From the NCBI GenBank assembly GCA_946885335.1, contig CAMPGG010000175.1:1-7262 (forward strand): DNA of 7,262 nt. The letters run 5' to 3'. The position numbers and the translations under genes were made by a program. The first letter of the stretch is position 1; every line of letters begins with the position of its first letter. The notes under the pieces were generated by a model. That model was given only the letters and a program-made list of their open reading frames with translations. It was not told where the DNA came from and did no database searches. This DNA comes from an uncultured Chitinophagaceae bacterium (GTDB lineage: Bacteria; Bacteroidota; Bacteroidia; Chitinophagales; Chitinophagaceae). Positions 5,774 to 7,262 of the stretch are shown in pieces.

Positions 5774-7262
5774 AGCCAATTCCATAATCTTCCCCGTGGT
5801 TAGATGAACCACCCCATAAACTTCCGTGCTTCCAATCGAACCAGATTGCATTGATTGGTCCGCTGGTGCGATCATCGAATGAAAGGGTATAGCCCATTTT
5901 TTTCAATGCCTCCCGGGTAGCTTCGGGTGTACTGTCGTGCAACAAAATATTTCCCGGCCTGGGCTTCCGGTCATCATTTTTTGTTCCTCCCAATGACAGC
6001 CACAACTGGTTGGAGTTGATATTTGCGGCTTCGCTTGCCCGTTGAACCGTCATACCGAATTCAACCATGTTCAAAAAAAACTGCAACAGGTTCTGGTCCT
6101 GGGTATCGCCACCCTGCACCGCAAAACTCATAAATGGTTTTCCATCTTTTAATGCCATTGATGGTGTTAATGTAACCCTGGGTCGTTTGCCAGGCTCCAC
6201 AACATTAAATGGATTCAGGGTTGAATCAAGTACAAAACTTTGCATACGCTGGCTCATACCAACACCCGTTTTTCCTGCTATACAAGCGGGTATCCATCCT
6301 CCAGATGGTGTAATGGAAACCACCCAGCCTTCTTTATCAGCAGCTTCAACAGTTGTAGTACCACGCCACAAACGATCCATATAAGCTTCATCGTTTTGCA
6401 GCATGCCGGTCCGCGTATCATGTGCGGGTGCAAAATTTCGTTTACTGGTATCCGTTGTAAACCCTCTTTGCTTCATTAACGCGGTATAAGGATTAGTTTT
6501 TCCCTCAAAGGGGTATGGATCACCCGGGCCGATGTTTGCATCGTTTTTATCAAACCGGATCATACCGGCTCTATGTTTTCCGTATTCTTTACTCAACAAA
6601 CCTTTCATGGGTTCCTGTGGCGCAAAATAAGGATCGCCATAATAAAAATCACGATCAGCAAATGCCATGTTCATGGATTGATATACTGTATGAATATATT
6701 TTGGACTGTTATATCCCATGGCTTTCAGGTCAAAATTTTCCAGTATGTTCAATGCCTGCAACATAACGGGTCCTTGTGTCCATTGCTGCAGTTTGTAAAC
6801 TTCTATGCCTTTATAATTTATATGCATGGGTTCCTCTTCAATGGGTTTCCATTCAGCCAAATCCTGCATGGTAATCAACCCGCCCTGCTCACGACTTCCT
6901 CTTACAAATTCTTCTGCAATATCCCCTTTATAAAAACGGTCAAAGGCAGCCATGATCGCATCTTTCCTGCTCTTTCCTTTTTTTAACGCATCCTGTTCTG
7001 CTTCCACCATTTTATTGAGTGTCTCCAATAAATCTTTCTGTACAAATATTTCTCCTGCTACCGGCGCTTCTCTTTTTTCACCTAAATGAGGAAGAAAAAC
7101 AGCTTTGCTGTATGGCCATTCTTTTATGCGGGCCTTCCCTCTTTCCATGCTGTTGGCGGTTTGTGCATCAATAGGATAACCCGCCGCCAGTTCCATAGCC
7201 GGTGCCAAAACCTCTTTTAAACTCATGGTTCCATATTCTGATAACATATAACAAATACCCCC
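5769..7262 (-). CDS. gamma-glutamyltransferase-family protein, YwrD-like (partial, N-terminus missing)
   Basis: Ntn-hydrolase of the gamma-glutamyltranspeptidase family, which self-cleaves at a Thr and then hydrolyses or transfers gamma-glutamyl groups (glutathione in classical members). The stop is at 5771-5769 and the frame runs open to the window edge; the ATG at 7247 is internal, because GGICY precedes it in frame and aligns with the family's VPG-containing segment, so roughly 100 or more residues lie outside. Visible in order are LKEVLAPAMELA, FYKGDIAEEFV, GGLITMQDLAEW, QGPVMLQALNILE, and GTTTVEAADKEGWVVSIT, whose first Thr (codon 6359-6357) is the probable self-cleavage nucleophile. GKRPRVTLTPSM, VQGGDTQDQ, LNMVEFGM and a terminal NHGEDYGIGW follow. 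Classical enzymes have TTH at the cleavage site and SSMSP later; here these are TTT and VTLTP, which I associate with the YwrD-like branch, so true glutathione activity is doubtful. The export signal, if any, is outside the window. Confidence 0.92.
   Translation of the reverse strand, partial: GGICYMLSEYGTMSLKEVLAPAMELAAGYPIDAQTANSMERGKARIKEWPYSKAVFLPHLGEKREAPVAGEIFVQKDLLETLNKMVEAEQDALKKGKSRKDAIMAAFDRFYKGDIAEEFVRGSREQGGLITMQDLAEWKPIEEEPMHINYKGIEVYKLQQWTQGPVMLQALNILENFDLKAMGYNSPKYIHTVYQSMNMAFADRDFYYGDPYFAPQEPMKGLLSKEYGKHRAGMIRFDKNDANIGPGDPYPFEGKTNPYTALMKQRGFTTDTSKRNFAPAHDTRTGMLQNDEAYMDRLWRGTTTVEAADKEGWVVSITPSGGWIPACIAGKTGVGMSQRMQSFVLDSTLNPFNVVEPGKRPRVTLTPSMALKDGKPFMSFAVQGGDTQDQNLLQFFLNMVEFGMTVQRASEAANINSNQLWLSLGGTKNDDRKPRPGNILLHDSTPEATREALKKMGYTLSFDDRTSGPINAIWFDWKHGSLWGGSSNHGEDYGIGW

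Noticed and set aside
6067..6986. Plus-strand ORFs at 6067-6384, 6240-6479, 6515-6766 and 6573-6986
   Set aside because: All antisense to the gamma-glutamyltransferase gene and mutually overlapping; no motifs.
7245..7247. ATG at 7247-7245 as the true start of the gamma-glutamyltransferase
   Set aside because: The frame stays open to the window edge, and the preceding in-frame residues (GGICY) continue the family alignment, so this Met is internal and the gene is cut by the window.
1..7262. A new defence, toxin-antitoxin or mobile system
   Set aside because: All long frames belong to housekeeping-type enzyme families or small membrane proteins; there is no nuclease, helicase, toxin pair, recombinase or phage gene in the window.

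Overview
The window looks like ordinary chromosomal DNA from a member of the Bacteroidota, most plausibly a Chitinophagaceae-like bacterium. Supporting signs are a low to moderate GC content, A-rich gene leaders without Shine-Dalgarno sites, a TAnnTTTG-type promoter box, a DUF4199 membrane protein (a family typical of the phylum), and REP-like hairpins followed by a TGTTTGTAGAAA-type tail. The lineage is inferred from these features, not from a database search.

Layout. Positions 1-909 (minus strand) hold the first 303 residues of an ALDH3-type aldehyde dehydrogenase whose C-terminus lies outside the window. An 80-nt divergent gap separates it from a plus-strand run of six genes: an aldo/keto reductase (990-1886), an exported metallophosphatase/5'-nucleotidase with a probable lipoprotein signal (1945-3480), a four-helix membrane protein of unknown function (3563-4042), a TadA-type nucleoside/tRNA adenosine deaminase (4096-4533), a second small four-helix membrane protein (4561-4935) and, after a 296-nt gap, a DUF4199 membrane protein (5232-5732). 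Convergent to these, 5769-7262 (minus) holds the C-terminal part of a divergent gamma-glutamyltransferase-family hydrolase whose N-terminus lies outside the window.

The plus-strand genes from 1945 to 4935 are spaced by 27-83 nt and could be co-transcribed. A good TAACTTTG -7 box stands before the nucleotidase. No shared pathway is evident: the set mixes aldehyde/carbonyl redox (ALDH and AKR, divergently arranged), periplasmic nucleotide or phosphoester salvage, tRNA editing and uncharacterised membrane proteins.

The least ordinary DNA is the 4936-5231 gap. It holds three compact hairpins, each with a 3-nt loop, two of them followed by related TGTTT-TA-AAAAA tails, plus a direct-repeat pair and a spaced inverted repeat. 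I interpret it as a REP/BIME-like repeat island. I saw no CRISPR array, transposase, phage gene, RNA gene or defence system, and nothing that supports a new multi-gene system. The other points of interest are two enzyme-subfamily active-site variations, a possibly leaderless AKR start, and two unknown membrane proteins flanking tadA.
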